Shown here one piece after another: positions 8,905 to 18,212 of a stretch of 64,000 bases of DNA. Origin of the DNA: Dysgonamonadaceae bacterium (GTDB lineage Bacteria > Bacteroidota > Bacteroidia > Bacteroidales > Dysgonomonadaceae). The notes under the pieces are model-generated. The model was not told where the DNA came from. It searched no databases and saw nothing but the letters and a program-made list of their open reading frames with translations. Within the stretch, counting starts at the first letter, position 1, and each line of letters starts with the position of its first letter. The DNA lies in NCBI GenBank assembly GCA_031254645.1, contig JAIRUA010000028.1, positions 248,001 to 312,000 on the forward strand, read 5' to 3'. The translations under genes were made by a program, and so were the position numbers.

Positions 8905-11223
8905 ATGAAAACAAAATTCACATTTCTATCACTTTTATTTCTTTGTATAGCGACAAATATCACAGCACAATATATTTCCGGCAACGTTATCTGCGATCAA
9001 AACGAGCCTGTCGAATTTGCTAATATCGCTCTCTTTTCATTGCCCGATTCTACATTGATTACAGGAGCGGTTACAAACGAAAACGGTCATTTTTCGCTCA
9101 ATGCTAACGGGAGTGCAAACAATGCATTCTTGCAAATTTCGTTTATCGGATATGAAACACAAACAGTATCGGCTGCGCAAAATCAAACAGTAGTGTTGAA
9201 AACCGATGCGTTGGTATTGGGCGAAGTATTAGTACAAGGTAGTTTACCACAAATTCGCTTGCGAAACGATGCAATTGTTACTACCGTACAAAATTCCGTA
9301 TTGAGCCAAGCAGGAACAGGGAATGACGTATTGAAACGACTTCCCGCACTCACCGGCGACAATGGCTCATTTTCGGTGCTTGGCAAAGGCGAAGCGATTG
9401 TTTATATCAACAACCGATTGATGCGCGATCCGTCGGAATTGGATAATCTCAATTCGGCAGATATTCGCGAAGTAGAAATCGTAACCAATCCAGGTGCGCG
9501 ATACGATGCTTCGGTAAAAGCTGTTATCCGTATTATCACGGTGAGAAAAGTGGGTGATGGATTTAGTTTCGATATGCGTTCGAGTGTTTTTCAATCAAGT
9601 AAAACCGATTTGACGGAACAACTGAACGTAAATTACCGCAAAAACGGTTGGGATATTTTTGGAACAGCTTTTTACAGCCAAGGTGTTTGGTTTCAAAGAA
9701 GTGATTTGTGGCAAAAAGCGTACGTAGATACTCTTTGGAGACAAGAAAATAAGACATCTTTTGACGATCGTTGGAGTACGATAAGAGGAATTGCAGGAAT
9801 CAATTATGAAATTTCGCCCAAACATTATACAGGTATTAGATATACACTAACGGCGAATCCGATTAACAGAGCAAATGGTGAACTTGGTAGCATTGTGTTC
9901 GCAAACGATGAATTTTACGACAAATTCGGCTCTATATTAGAAGAAATTGGAAAATCTCGTCCTACACATCGCATCAATGCTTATTATAATGGTGAATTTG
10001 GCGAATTGAAAGTGGATTTCAATGCCGATTATTTTTCCAACGAACAATCGAGAAATACGCGAACAACCGAAACAAGTCAAGAGTTTGATGACCGTATTGT
10101 TACATCAAAAAACAATGTTTCAAATCGTCTTATTGCCTCAAAAATAATCGTTTCTTATCCCATTTTAGGAGGACAATTTTCGTTGGGAAGCGAATATACC
10201 AATACGCATCGCAAAGATAATTTTCAAAATGAAGAGCGAATTGTGGCATCAACTAACACGGCTGTTAATGAGCAAAACAATAGCTTCTTTACCGAGTATT
10301 CACGCGCAATACCCAACATTGGACAGTTGGGTGTGGGATTACGATACGAAAATGTTCGTTCCGAATATCTTGTAAATGATTTGCGAAGCGATGAACAAAG
10401 TCGTAATTACCATCAGTGGTTTCCCAATATTTCATTTTCCACACAATTAAAAGATATAGGACTGCAGTTAAGCTATACGGCAAAAACGCAGCGACCATCA
10501 TATCGAGAGTTGAGAAGCAATGTAACTTATGCCAATCGCTTTACGTTGGAAACCGGAAACCCTTTCCTCAAACCGACCATTGTACACGATGTTACACTGA
10601 CAAGTACTTGGAAATTTTTGCAACTAATGCTCAGTTATAAAAACGAACACAATGCGATTATGTTTTGGACAGAGCGAATGGAAGATAATCCGGCAATTTC
10701 CATCCTTACACTTCGTAATTTTGATAGATTACCGGGTTTGACAGCTTTTGTTTCTGCCGCGCCTAAATTTGGTATTTGGTTGCCACAGGCAAGCGTGGGA
10801 ATGATTAAACAATGGATGACAATGCCATTTCTCGGTGACGAAATAACATTAAATAAACCGATGTTTACCGCTTCGCTTAACAATTCGTTTTCGTTACCGA
10901 AAGGATTTTTGCTGACGTTCGACACTCGTTTTCAAGGAAAAGGGGATTATCAAAATGTATATTTAAAAGAAAATCAAATTGTTGTGGGTGCAGGTATCAC
11001 GAAAGCGTTTTTGAATGAGCAGTTGCGTGTAGAGTTAAAAGGACACGATATATTGGGGACTCAAAAACAGCATAATTTGTTGCGCACCAGCCAAATGGAA
11101 ATATATCAGAATGCTCGCCATAATACACAAAGAGTGGAATTGACGGTAAGATATCGATTTAATTCGGCAAGAAGTAAATATAGAGGCACCGGTGCAGGAG
11201 AAAGTCAGATTAACCGATTATAA
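8905..11223 (+). CDS. Outer-membrane beta-barrel protein, TonB-receptor-like (copy 1)
   Basis: 772 residues. A signal peptide (about 1-21, ending TAQ) is followed by a carboxypeptidase-regulatory-like domain (about 22-105: SGNVICDQNEPVEFANIALF), a plug-like domain (about 115-215: LKRLPAL, VYINNRLM, IREVEIVTNPGARYDA) and a long barrel region to the end. This layout fits the Bacteroidota outer membrane beta-barrel family related to TonB-dependent receptors. No SusD partner follows, so it is not a classical SusCD pair. The ligand is unknown. A close paralogue lies directly downstream; the plug regions and the last 25 residues are nearly identical while the barrel diverges. Confidence 0.85.
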   Translation: MKTKFTFLSLLFLCIATNITAQYISGNVICDQNEPVEFANIALFSLPDSTLITGAVTNENGHFSLNANGSANNAFLQISFIGYETQTVSAAQNQTVVLKTDALVLGEVLVQGSLPQIRLRNDAIVTTVQNSVLSQAGTGNDVLKRLPALTGDNGSFSVLGKGEAIVYINNRLMRDPSELDNLNSADIREVEIVTNPGARYDASVKAVIRIITVRKVGDGFSFDMRSSVFQSSKTDLTEQLNVNYRKNGWDIFGTAFYSQGVWFQRSDLWQKAYVDTLWRQENKTSFDDRWSTIRGIAGINYEISPKHYTGIRYTLTANPINRANGELGSIVFANDEFYDKFGSILEEIGKSRPTHRINAYYNGEFGELKVDFNADYFSNEQSRNTRTTETSQEFDDRIVTSKNNVSNRLIASKIIVSYPILGGQFSLGSEYTNTHRKDNFQNEERIVASTNTAVNEQNNSFFTEYSRAIPNIGQLGVGLRYENVRSEYLVNDLRSDEQSRNYHQWFPNISFSTQLKDIGLQLSYTAKTQRPSYRELRSNVTYANRFTLETGNPFLKPTIVHDVTLTSTWKFLQLMLSYKNEHNAIMFWTERMEDNPAISILTLRNFDRLPGLTAFVSAAPKFGIWLPQASVGMIKQWMTMPFLGDEITLNKPMFTASLNNSFSLPKGFLLTFDTRFQGKGDYQNVYLKENQIVVGAGITKAFLNEQLRVELKGHDILGTQKQHNLLRTSQMEIYQNARHNTQRVELTVRYRFNSARSKYRGTGAGESQINRL

Positions 11224-11271
11224 AACAGTGATATTTTTAACGAATTATCAAGAAATGAAGAATATTTGAGC

Positions 11272-11279
11272 TATCTTTG
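11272..11279 (+). promoter_or_regulatory. Promoter element of barrel gene copy 2
   Basis: TATCTTTGG is a good match to TAnnTTTG, about 150 bases before the second copy. It implies that copy 2 is transcribed from its own start as well as by any read-through. Confidence 0.5.
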
Positions 11280-11290
11280 GAGTAATTTTC

Positions 11291-11322
11291 ACAAAGCGCC
11301 GAAATTCGCTAAGGCGCTTTGT
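11291..11322 (+). other. Leader hairpin before barrel gene copy 2
   Basis: ACAAAGCGCC (11291-11300) pairs perfectly with 11313-11322 around a 12-base loop. It lies about 10 bases after the predicted transcription start, so it would be a 5' stem-loop in the mRNA. No T-run follows, so it is not a clear terminator. Confidence 0.5.
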
Positions 11323-11431
11323 TAAAATCAATAATTCATTAGTGGTTTTTCTTCTCTCCATTGTATTCTTACAGACAGCGGTGTAGTGTGTGGCAATAAA
11401 ACAGTCTTTACCGTGCATAAATAACAAATGT

Positions 11432-13747
11432 ATGAGAACTTTATTTACCCTTGCGCTTTTTTTTCTCTTTGCATCGACAAATATTATTGCACAAAACATT
11501 TCAGGAAATGTTATCTGTGAGCAAAACGAACCCATCGAATTCGCCAATGTTGCCCTCTTTTCACTTCCTGATTCCACTTTGATTACAGGAGCGGTTACTA
11601 ACGAAAATGGCGAATTTACACTTTATACCAACGGAAGTATAAACAATGCATTTTTGCAAATTTCATTTATCGGATATGAGACACAAACGGTATCGGCTTC
11701 GCAAAATCAAACGATAACGTTGAAATCCGATGCCTTGATGTTGGGTGAAGTACTGATACAAGGCAGCCTGCCGCAAATTCGCTTGCGAAACGATGCGATA
11801 GTTACCGCCGTGCAAAATTCGGTATTGAGCCAAGCAGGAACAGGAAACGATGTGTTGAAAAGACTTCCCGCACTCATAGGCGACAATGGCGAGTTTTCGG
11901 TGCTCGGCAAAGGCGAAGCAATTATTTATATCAACAACCGATTGATGCGCGATCCGTCGGAATTGGATAATCTCAATTCATCGGATATTCGCGAAGTGGA
12001 AATCGTAACCAATCCTGGTGCGCGATACGACGCGTCGGTAAAGGCAGTTATCCGTATTATTACGGTACGAAAAGTGGGTGATGGATTTAGTTTTGATGTA
12101 CGTTCGAGCGTTTTTCAATCAAAATTTACCAGTTTGACGGAGCAGTTAAATGTAAACTATCGCAAAAATGGCTGGGATATTTTCGGAACGGTCTTTTATA
12201 GTAAAAACAGGGGATTTCACGATAGCGAAATGAGACAAATAGTATATGTAGACACGCTGTGGACACAAGAGAATAAATTCCGTTTCGACAACTCTTCTAA
12301 CACATTGAGAGGAATTACAGGAGTCAATTATGAACTTTCTTCCAAACATTCTACAGGTATCAGATATACATTAACGGCTCATCAGTGCAGTAGAAGCGGT
12401 GGCGATATGTATAGCACTGTATTAGCCGACAGCGAGCTTTATGACCAACTTCACACAGCACGCAACGAAGTTAGAAAATCGCAGCCCGCACATCACCTCA
12501 ATGCCTACTATAATGGAGAATTTGGTGATTTGAAAGTGGATTTTAACACCGATTATTTTTCTAACGGACAAACGACAAACGCGCGGAATACCGAAACAAG
12601 CCTAGAATTTAATGACCGTATCATTACATCAGAGAATAATGTTTCAAATCGTCTTATTGCCTCAAAATTAATCGTTTCGTATCCCGTTTTGGGCGGACAG
12701 TTTTTGTTGGGGAACGAATATACTTATACGTATCGAAAAGATATTTATCAAAATAAAGAGAACATTATGCCATCGGCAAACACCAAAATTAACGAACAGA
12801 ACAACAGTTTTTTTGCCGAATATTCGCGAGCGATACCCGAAATCGGACAATTTGGCGTGGGATTGCGATATGAAAATGTTAATGCCGACTATTTTGTAGA
12901 TGATATCCGAAGCGATGAGCAAAGTCGCCGTTATAATCAATGGTTTCCCAATGTTTCATTTGCCACGCAATTGAAAGATGTAGGATTGAATTTGAGCTAT
13001 ACGGCAAGAACGCAACGTCCGTCATATGGACAGTTGAGAAGCAATATCGCCTATTTCAACAAGTTTACGATGCAAACCGGAAATCCGTTTCTAAAACCTA
13101 CAACCGTTCACGATATTACGCTTGCAAGTACATGGAAATTTGTACAACTCATGCTCAGCTACAGAAACGAGCACGATGCCATTATGCTTTGGGCTAAACG
13201 AATGGAAGAGAATGAGGCGATTACCATTCTCTCAAATCGAAATTTAGACAGATTGCCTATTTTTACGGCATTCGTTTCCGTTGCGCCAAAATTCGGTATT
13301 TGGTCACCACAGGTAAGCATAGGAATGACAAAGCAATGGTTGACAATCACAATGAACGATGAGTCTTTCACGAGAAACAGACCGATAATGACGACTTCAT
13401 TCAACAATTCGCTTACGCTACCGAAAGGATTTTTATTCACACTTGATGCTCGTTTTTTGGGAAAAGGGGATAGGAAAAACGAATACTGGATTGACAATCA
13501 GTTCATCGTAGGAAGCAGTATTATCAAATCGTTTTTAGATGAACAGTTACACGTAGAGTTGAAAGGACACGACATATTCAAAGGAATAAGAGATACACAC
13601 ATATTGCACGACAAGCAATGGGAACTATGGCAAACCAGTCATTACGACACACAAAGAGTTGAATTGACAGTAAGGTATCGATTTAATTCGGCGCGAAGCA
13701 AATATAGAGGAACCGGTGCGGGAGAAAGTCAAATTAGAAGATTATAA
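11432..13747 (+). CDS. Outer-membrane beta-barrel protein, TonB-receptor-like (copy 2)
   Basis: 771 residues from the ATG at 11432. An upstream in-frame start at 11390 would put 14 polar residues before the signal peptide (RTLFTLALFFLFASTN, ending AQ), so 11432 is preferred. The domain order is the same as in copy 1: signal peptide, carboxypeptidase-regulatory-like domain, plug-like domain and barrel. The two copies share most of the first 230 residues and the C-terminal YRFNSARSKYRGTGAGES tail, and differ most in the barrel's predicted loops. This is tandem duplication followed by divergence of exposed parts. The substrate is unknown. A perfect 29-bp inverted repeat follows the stop. Confidence 0.85.
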   Translation: MRTLFTLALFFLFASTNIIAQNISGNVICEQNEPIEFANVALFSLPDSTLITGAVTNENGEFTLYTNGSINNAFLQISFIGYETQTVSASQNQTITLKSDALMLGEVLIQGSLPQIRLRNDAIVTAVQNSVLSQAGTGNDVLKRLPALIGDNGEFSVLGKGEAIIYINNRLMRDPSELDNLNSSDIREVEIVTNPGARYDASVKAVIRIITVRKVGDGFSFDVRSSVFQSKFTSLTEQLNVNYRKNGWDIFGTVFYSKNRGFHDSEMRQIVYVDTLWTQENKFRFDNSSNTLRGITGVNYELSSKHSTGIRYTLTAHQCSRSGGDMYSTVLADSELYDQLHTARNEVRKSQPAHHLNAYYNGEFGDLKVDFNTDYFSNGQTTNARNTETSLEFNDRIITSENNVSNRLIASKLIVSYPVLGGQFLLGNEYTYTYRKDIYQNKENIMPSANTKINEQNNSFFAEYSRAIPEIGQFGVGLRYENVNADYFVDDIRSDEQSRRYNQWFPNVSFATQLKDVGLNLSYTARTQRPSYGQLRSNIAYFNKFTMQTGNPFLKPTTVHDITLASTWKFVQLMLSYRNEHDAIMLWAKRMEENEAITILSNRNLDRLPIFTAFVSVAPKFGIWSPQVSIGMTKQWLTITMNDESFTRNRPIMTTSFNNSLTLPKGFLFTLDARFLGKGDRKNEYWIDNQFIVGSSIIKSFLDEQLHVELKGHDIFKGIRDTHILHDKQWELWQTSHYDTQRVELTVRYRFNSARSKYRGTGAGESQIRRL

Positions 13748-13751
13748 TTGT

Positions 13752-13825
13752 TAATGTGCTAATAAATAATGTGCTAATGAGTCAGCAATTTTGCTTTCAT
13801 TAGCACATTATTTATTAGCACATTA
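13752..13825. repeat. Perfect 29-bp inverted repeat between convergent genes
   Basis: Arms 13752-13780 and 13797-13825 are exactly complementary. Each arm holds two copies of the word TTAGCACATTA. The 16-base loop itself contains AGCAATTTTGCT, a further dyad. It ends copy 2 on the plus strand and the beta-helix gene on the minus strand, so it is probably a bidirectional terminator. Confidence 0.75.
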
Positions 13826-13830
13826 GCAAA

Positions 13831-16428
13831 TTATTTCCATCTTGGCCTAACAATTGGCAACAGCAATTGCGAGAAATCTTCATCGGCAGGTTCTACGCCA
13901 ATTGTTTTTGTGTCGTGCGACACCGGACAATCAGGGTGTGCAATACCCGGATGTCCCGGAGGCAGTATCGCCGTTCCATTATTAAACGACAGCAATCTTC
14001 TTGCTGCTGCAAGTTGTAAGTTGGATATTCCTTGTCCTGTTCCGTTCACAATGCTCACAGTGCCATTTACTTGTACATTATTAGTGGCATTTGGCGTAAC
14101 GCTCAGTTCGGTAATAATCGCGTGTCTTATCCACACACTCGGTTTATGCGGCACTTCAATGGCGTTATCCATAAATACTTGTGTAGATTGTCGCCTGTCT
14201 TCGCCTGTTCTGTTAAACACGCCATACATACCCAAAGCGATGGCTTCGTGATCATTCACAAAATTGGCAACTTTGTAACTTGCCCAGCCTCTTACGGTGC
14301 CATTGTGGCTCATATACGCCGCTTGATTTGTTGGGTCGTAAGGACTTTCATTTTGGTAGAAAAACACCCTGCCGCGTTCGCCTAACCACAATGTTTCGTA
14401 TTTTTGAAAATGCTCTACAAACAATCCATACATCACTACATCGTCGCCGGCAACAATGAGTCCCCAATCGCCTGTATTCATATCCCAGCCAATACCGCTA
14501 CCGTGATCGCCACGCCAAACCCAAAGGTGGTCGCCAATTACATTGTTTGAATTGATTAATACTGAAATAGTGGCATTTACGGGCGTAGTATAGTATCCGC
14601 CAATGCGAATAAATACATCCGACAATAATGATGGATTACTGCTATGGTCTTTGTTTGCATTTACATCGCCCATTTTAATTAAATAATCCGAATTATACAA
14701 AGCGTCGAGCATAATGCCTGCTATGATAACACCCGGAACATCGTCCACAAAAATAGCACCGTCGCGGTTATTTTTGCCCGGGAAAAGTGTTGCATAACCC
14801 GTTCCTAAAAGTATTGTGTTGGCACGTGTTACACGAATCGGCTCTTCCAAGTTGAACCAACCGGGGGTGAAGAAAATATGCTTGCCGGCACGAATTTGTC
14901 GGTTGATTTCAGCAGCCGAAACACCTTCTTGGGCAATGAAAAAATCTTTTAGTAAATCGAGTGTTTCGCCTTTGCCCATAAATCCGGTTGCATCATTCCA
15001 CGTAATACCTTTCGAGTTGTGCTGCCACGCGGGAACAAATACTTTGTATTCACCGTTTTCTACAAACAAAAATGGTTTTTCACGAATAATCGGGACGATA
15101 TCCACATTTGTTCTTGAGCCGCCTTCGTGCCAATTTGAAATATAAGGATGTCCGGTAACGCCGTGTGTCATTCTGTTCCAGTTGTTGCCCGTAAATTCGG
15201 AATGTACGAAATAACTGTTGCGGGTGTACCATTGTTGTTGATTTCTTGCGCCGATTTCGTCTGTAAAACGACTATCAGACAAAAATCCGCCCGATGCCCA
15301 AGGTGTTGCATAACCCGGAACATCGCCCCAATCAAACCTTGCCGGTATGTTGATGCTCAATCGTCGCGCGGGTGCAGCTTGCGAAACCGCCCAACGAAAA
15401 ACAGTATTGTCGTCGGCTGGATTTACTTCAAAATTTTCTAGCGAACGCCAAAATGTACACGTTGCGTTCCCGCCTGGAAGTGGTGCCGGAATTTCGATGT
15501 TACCGTAAAAACGTGTATCGGTAGGCAATGCACCTAATCCCGAAACAGAAGTGTAATATCCGAACTGGAATGTTCCGAAATCTTTGTAATCGCCCGGCTT
15601 GAAATTCATCGCGTAGCGGCGAATGGAGAATTGACCGTGCGCCGGACCCGATGGTGAAGTAAACATTTCATCGTCGTGAATACGATTTACTTCGCGAGCA
15701 ATTTTCCAACCTTCATCGTATTTTGGGTCGTAGAACAACATATTTTCGCCGAACAATTTCTGTTCGAAAGAAATCGTTTGTTCGAAATCCGAAAACAGTG
15801 CACCGAAAATCACATAAAGGGGTTGTCCGTTATTTCCGGTAAGCTGCTCGCCGCTGGCATCAAGCGGAACAATTCTGTAACGACTTGTATATCGGTCGAA
15901 ACCGGTAACAAAATCGGTGAAATTTGTTTCCGGTGTTTTGCCTATTGTTTCAAATAATAAATCGTTAGCTCCTGTACGTTGAGTTACCGGTGTAACTGTT
16001 GATGCGCGTTGCACTTCGTAAGAAGCTGCATTAGGAAGTTTTCCTAAATCCCATTGCATTGATACAATTGTTCTACCTTGCGCATCAATTGGTACGATAC
16101 GGTAGTGGTTTTTGTACTTCTCTACATTTGATGTAGTATGCGTGTACGTAAACACATTTTCGCCCGAAGAAATTGTTCCCGTTTGAATGTCAGACGCTTT
16201 TAATGTGGCAAGTAAATTTTGCGTGGTGAGTCTTGTAGTACCGTGATAGATTTTGTAACTTTCCGCGCCTTCTACTTTCTCGAAAGAGATGGTGATGCTA
16301 CCGTTGGCATTTTGTTGTATGTCCAAAGCATTGGTTATTGGTTGTGAACTGTTTCCACATGCAATAATCAATACTATTGGTAACGCAAGTAACGCAAGCA
16401 TTGTTGCCGTGAATAATCTTTTTTTCAT
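13831..16428 (-). CDS. Large exported lipoprotein with beta-helix domain, putative glycan-active
   Basis: 865 residues. The lipoprotein signal has its Cys at residue 24 (IIAC). About residues 30-210 look like two fibronectin-III-like modules (YKIYHGTT, YRIVPIDAQG, YEVQRAST, YRIVPLDASG). The large C-terminal region has features of a right-handed beta-helix: LLGTGYATLFPG, VPGVIIAGIMLDA, GDHLWVWRGDHGSGIGWDMNTG, VVMYGLFVEHFQKYETLW. I recall similar regions in actinobacterial and fungal proteins annotated as discoidin/factor 5/8 or GH55-like, but I cannot assign a catalytic site. It is 62 bases downstream of the GH5 gene on the same strand, likely co-transcribed, which suggests glycan binding or cleavage. 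Confidence 0.72.
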   Translation of the reverse strand: MKKRLFTATMLALLALPIVLIIACGNSSQPITNALDIQQNANGSITISFEKVEGAESYKIYHGTTRLTTQNLLATLKASDIQTGTISSGENVFTYTHTTSNVEKYKNHYRIVPIDAQGRTIVSMQWDLGKLPNAASYEVQRASTVTPVTQRTGANDLLFETIGKTPETNFTDFVTGFDRYTSRYRIVPLDASGEQLTGNNGQPLYVIFGALFSDFEQTISFEQKLFGENMLFYDPKYDEGWKIAREVNRIHDDEMFTSPSGPAHGQFSIRRYAMNFKPGDYKDFGTFQFGYYTSVSGLGALPTDTRFYGNIEIPAPLPGGNATCTFWRSLENFEVNPADDNTVFRWAVSQAAPARRLSINIPARFDWGDVPGYATPWASGGFLSDSRFTDEIGARNQQQWYTRNSYFVHSEFTGNNWNRMTHGVTGHPYISNWHEGGSRTNVDIVPIIREKPFLFVENGEYKVFVPAWQHNSKGITWNDATGFMGKGETLDLLKDFFIAQEGVSAAEINRQIRAGKHIFFTPGWFNLEEPIRVTRANTILLGTGYATLFPGKNNRDGAIFVDDVPGVIIAGIMLDALYNSDYLIKMGDVNANKDHSSNPSLLSDVFIRIGGYYTTPVNATISVLINSNNVIGDHLWVWRGDHGSGIGWDMNTGDWGLIVAGDDVVMYGLFVEHFQKYETLWLGERGRVFFYQNESPYDPTNQAAYMSHNGTVRGWASYKVANFVNDHEAIALGMYGVFNRTGEDRRQSTQVFMDNAIEVPHKPSVWIRHAIITELSVTPNATNNVQVNGTVSIVNGTGQGISNLQLAAARRLLSFNNGTAILPPGHPGIAHPDCPVSHDTKTIGVEPADEDFSQLLLPIVRPRWK

Positions 16429-16490
16429 TTTTTATCTTTTGAAATTTATTTTTGCATAACCGGTAATTTGCTACTACAATAAAAAATCTA

Positions 16491-17849
16491 CTATTGTGCA
16501 TCAAACTCATTTATAGTACTTTTCATCACATCGAAAAGCGTAGTGCCATCGCTAAACGCAAACTTAAACATATTTTCATTATCGGTTCTCGTTCTTGACC
16601 ATTTGCGAATAATATCATCAAAACTATCGGTTTGCGGATGTACCAATGCTTCTTCTATGCCATATTCTTGCACAAGTCGAGAGTTGAATATACCCCACAC
16701 CGAACTCGAATTATTCGTGTACACTTTATACGTCCAACTTGTCCAGTGCCAGCCTCGCTCTTGAAACAATCTTAACGTATTTTTCCAACCTTTCAAACCA
16801 CCGTGCAGCACAGTAAATTCACCCATCATAACAGGTACGCCGAAATTGCGCCCTTCAACCTCGTTTACTCTCCACAACATATTCTCCATATGTAATTCAT
16901 AATTGGTTGCGCCGTTGTAATGCGTATAATGGTGAAACGAATACATCACATTCGTATCCCAATTAAAACCATACGGATTATTGGTAGGGTGAGGTATATC
17001 GCCACCACCCCAACAGGGATTGAAAATAATGATGTGATGACGATTAACTTCTCGTATCGCTTCGTATAATTCATTGAAATAATTCCAATGAAGCAAGGTA
17101 GTTAATCTACCTTTTTCGCCCGGCTCATTGAGAAGATAAAAACCTGCTACGTTCGGATTTTCGTAAAAATGCTGTGCTACGGCTACCCACAACTCTGTTG
17201 TTTTTCGTCTGTTTTCCGTGCCAATCGGACAATCGGGATTCCAAAATGTTACATAATCCATCACATTCGCCCCTTGCGGCACGTTAATAGTGAGTCCGCT
17301 GTGGTCTTGTCCGTTGTGACTACCATATGTGCCGTGCAAATCCAGTATTGTGTAAATACCGTGCTTAGCAGCTTCTGCTACAAACTCTTCCAAAATAGTG
17401 AAATTAAATTTTTCGCCGGACAGTTGTGGTACTTGATTAAAAGTTGGGTCAATGGTCAAGTGCATAAAGGGAAGTCTGATGACGTTCATACCCATTTCGG
17501 CAAGGTTGATAAAATCTTGTTCCGTCCAAAAGTTTTCTCTGTAATGTTGCCATATCTGTTGCGCTTTTTCTGTTCCAAATCGTTCCAAAAAGATGTTATG
17601 CATCGGAACGTTATCGCCTACTGCCGGAGTGCCGCCTACAAGTGTCATCCAACGTTCGGTTACTAAAAGTCCGCCTGCATTGGTGCCTTGCAACAAAACT
17701 TTTTCGTTGTTTTCGTTTAATACGATACCGTTTTCTACCCTAAGCATTGGCAAAGATGCATTGCTTTTGTTGTTTGATGGTACGCAAGCAGTCCAAAAAA
17801 ACGATATTGTCAATAATAGAACAATTGTATAACTTGTAATTTTGTTCAT
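16491..17849 (-). CDS. Glycoside hydrolase family 5 lipoprotein
   Basis: 452 residues with lipobox TAC (Cys22). It has a GH5-type (beta/alpha)8 barrel: GTNAGGLLVTERWM near the start, MGMNVIRLPFMH at 120-130, ILDLHGTYGSHNG at 168-180, the acid/base in LLNEPG (Glu242), HHYTHYNG around 306-313, and the nucleophile in MMGEFTV (Glu344). Retaining endo-beta-glucanases, mannanases and exo-glucanases share this fold, so the substrate is not fixed by sequence alone. It is probably attached to the outer membrane. It lies in a run of minus-strand exported glycan enzymes with the beta-helix protein downstream. Confidence 0.9.
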   Translation of the reverse strand: MNKITSYTIVLLLTISFFWTACVPSNNKSNASLPMLRVENGIVLNENNEKVLLQGTNAGGLLVTERWMTLVGGTPAVGDNVPMHNIFLERFGTEKAQQIWQHYRENFWTEQDFINLAEMGMNVIRLPFMHLTIDPTFNQVPQLSGEKFNFTILEEFVAEAAKHGIYTILDLHGTYGSHNGQDHSGLTINVPQGANVMDYVTFWNPDCPIGTENRRKTTELWVAVAQHFYENPNVAGFYLLNEPGEKGRLTTLLHWNYFNELYEAIREVNRHHIIIFNPCWGGGDIPHPTNNPYGFNWDTNVMYSFHHYTHYNGATNYELHMENMLWRVNEVEGRNFGVPVMMGEFTVLHGGLKGWKNTLRLFQERGWHWTSWTYKVYTNNSSSVWGIFNSRLVQEYGIEEALVHPQTDSFDDIIRKWSRTRTDNENMFKFAFSDGTTLFDVMKSTINEFDAQ

Positions 17850-17888
17850 TGTGTGAAACTTCTAAGTAGTTGTTTAAATTTTTCCTCA

Positions 17889-18090
17889 AAACGCCTGAAA
17901 GGCGAGATTTTCGTAACCGTAGGTCAAAGCGTAGCGACGACCTGCGGAAAGCAGCATTCTATAACTACCGCCTGAAAGGCGGGACAAAACAGGCGATGTC
18001 TTGCCTTTCAGGCAGATGTTCCGTGTTGGGTCTTGTCCGTAGGTCGTCGCTACGCTTTGACCTACGGTTATGAGAATTAGGCTTTTCAAG
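17889..18090. repeat. Nested inverted-repeat element, about 200 bp
   Basis: A perfect 29-bp inverted pair (17915-17943 and 18041-18069) encloses three copies of the core GCCTGAAAGGC: CGCCTGAAAGGCG at 17892-17904 outside the left arm, a second inside near 17970, and an inverted one near 18003. The element is GC-richer than its flanks and fills most of the 363-base gap between the GH5 and GH18 genes. Both strands are open for 60-75 codons, but this looks like a by-product of symmetry. It has no transposase and could be a MITE or REP-like mobile repeat. Confidence 0.72.
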
Positions 18091-18212
18091 CCAATCAATA
18101 CAAATTTAAACAATCTCTAAGTGATTATTGATGAAATTAATAATCCTCTATTTTTTTACCTCATTTGATAGACACATTTGAGGTAAAAAAAGATGAGGAA
18201 AGGACAAGAGTT

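Noticed and set aside
8905-13747. SusC/SusD polysaccharide uptake pair
   Set aside because: Neither neighbour resembles SusD; the two genes are paralogues of each other and belong to a shorter barrel family.
17870-18113. 67- and 75-codon frames on both strands between the GH5 and GH18 genes
   Set aside because: They coincide with the inverted-repeat element; mirrored openness follows from its symmetry, and no family resemblance is seen.
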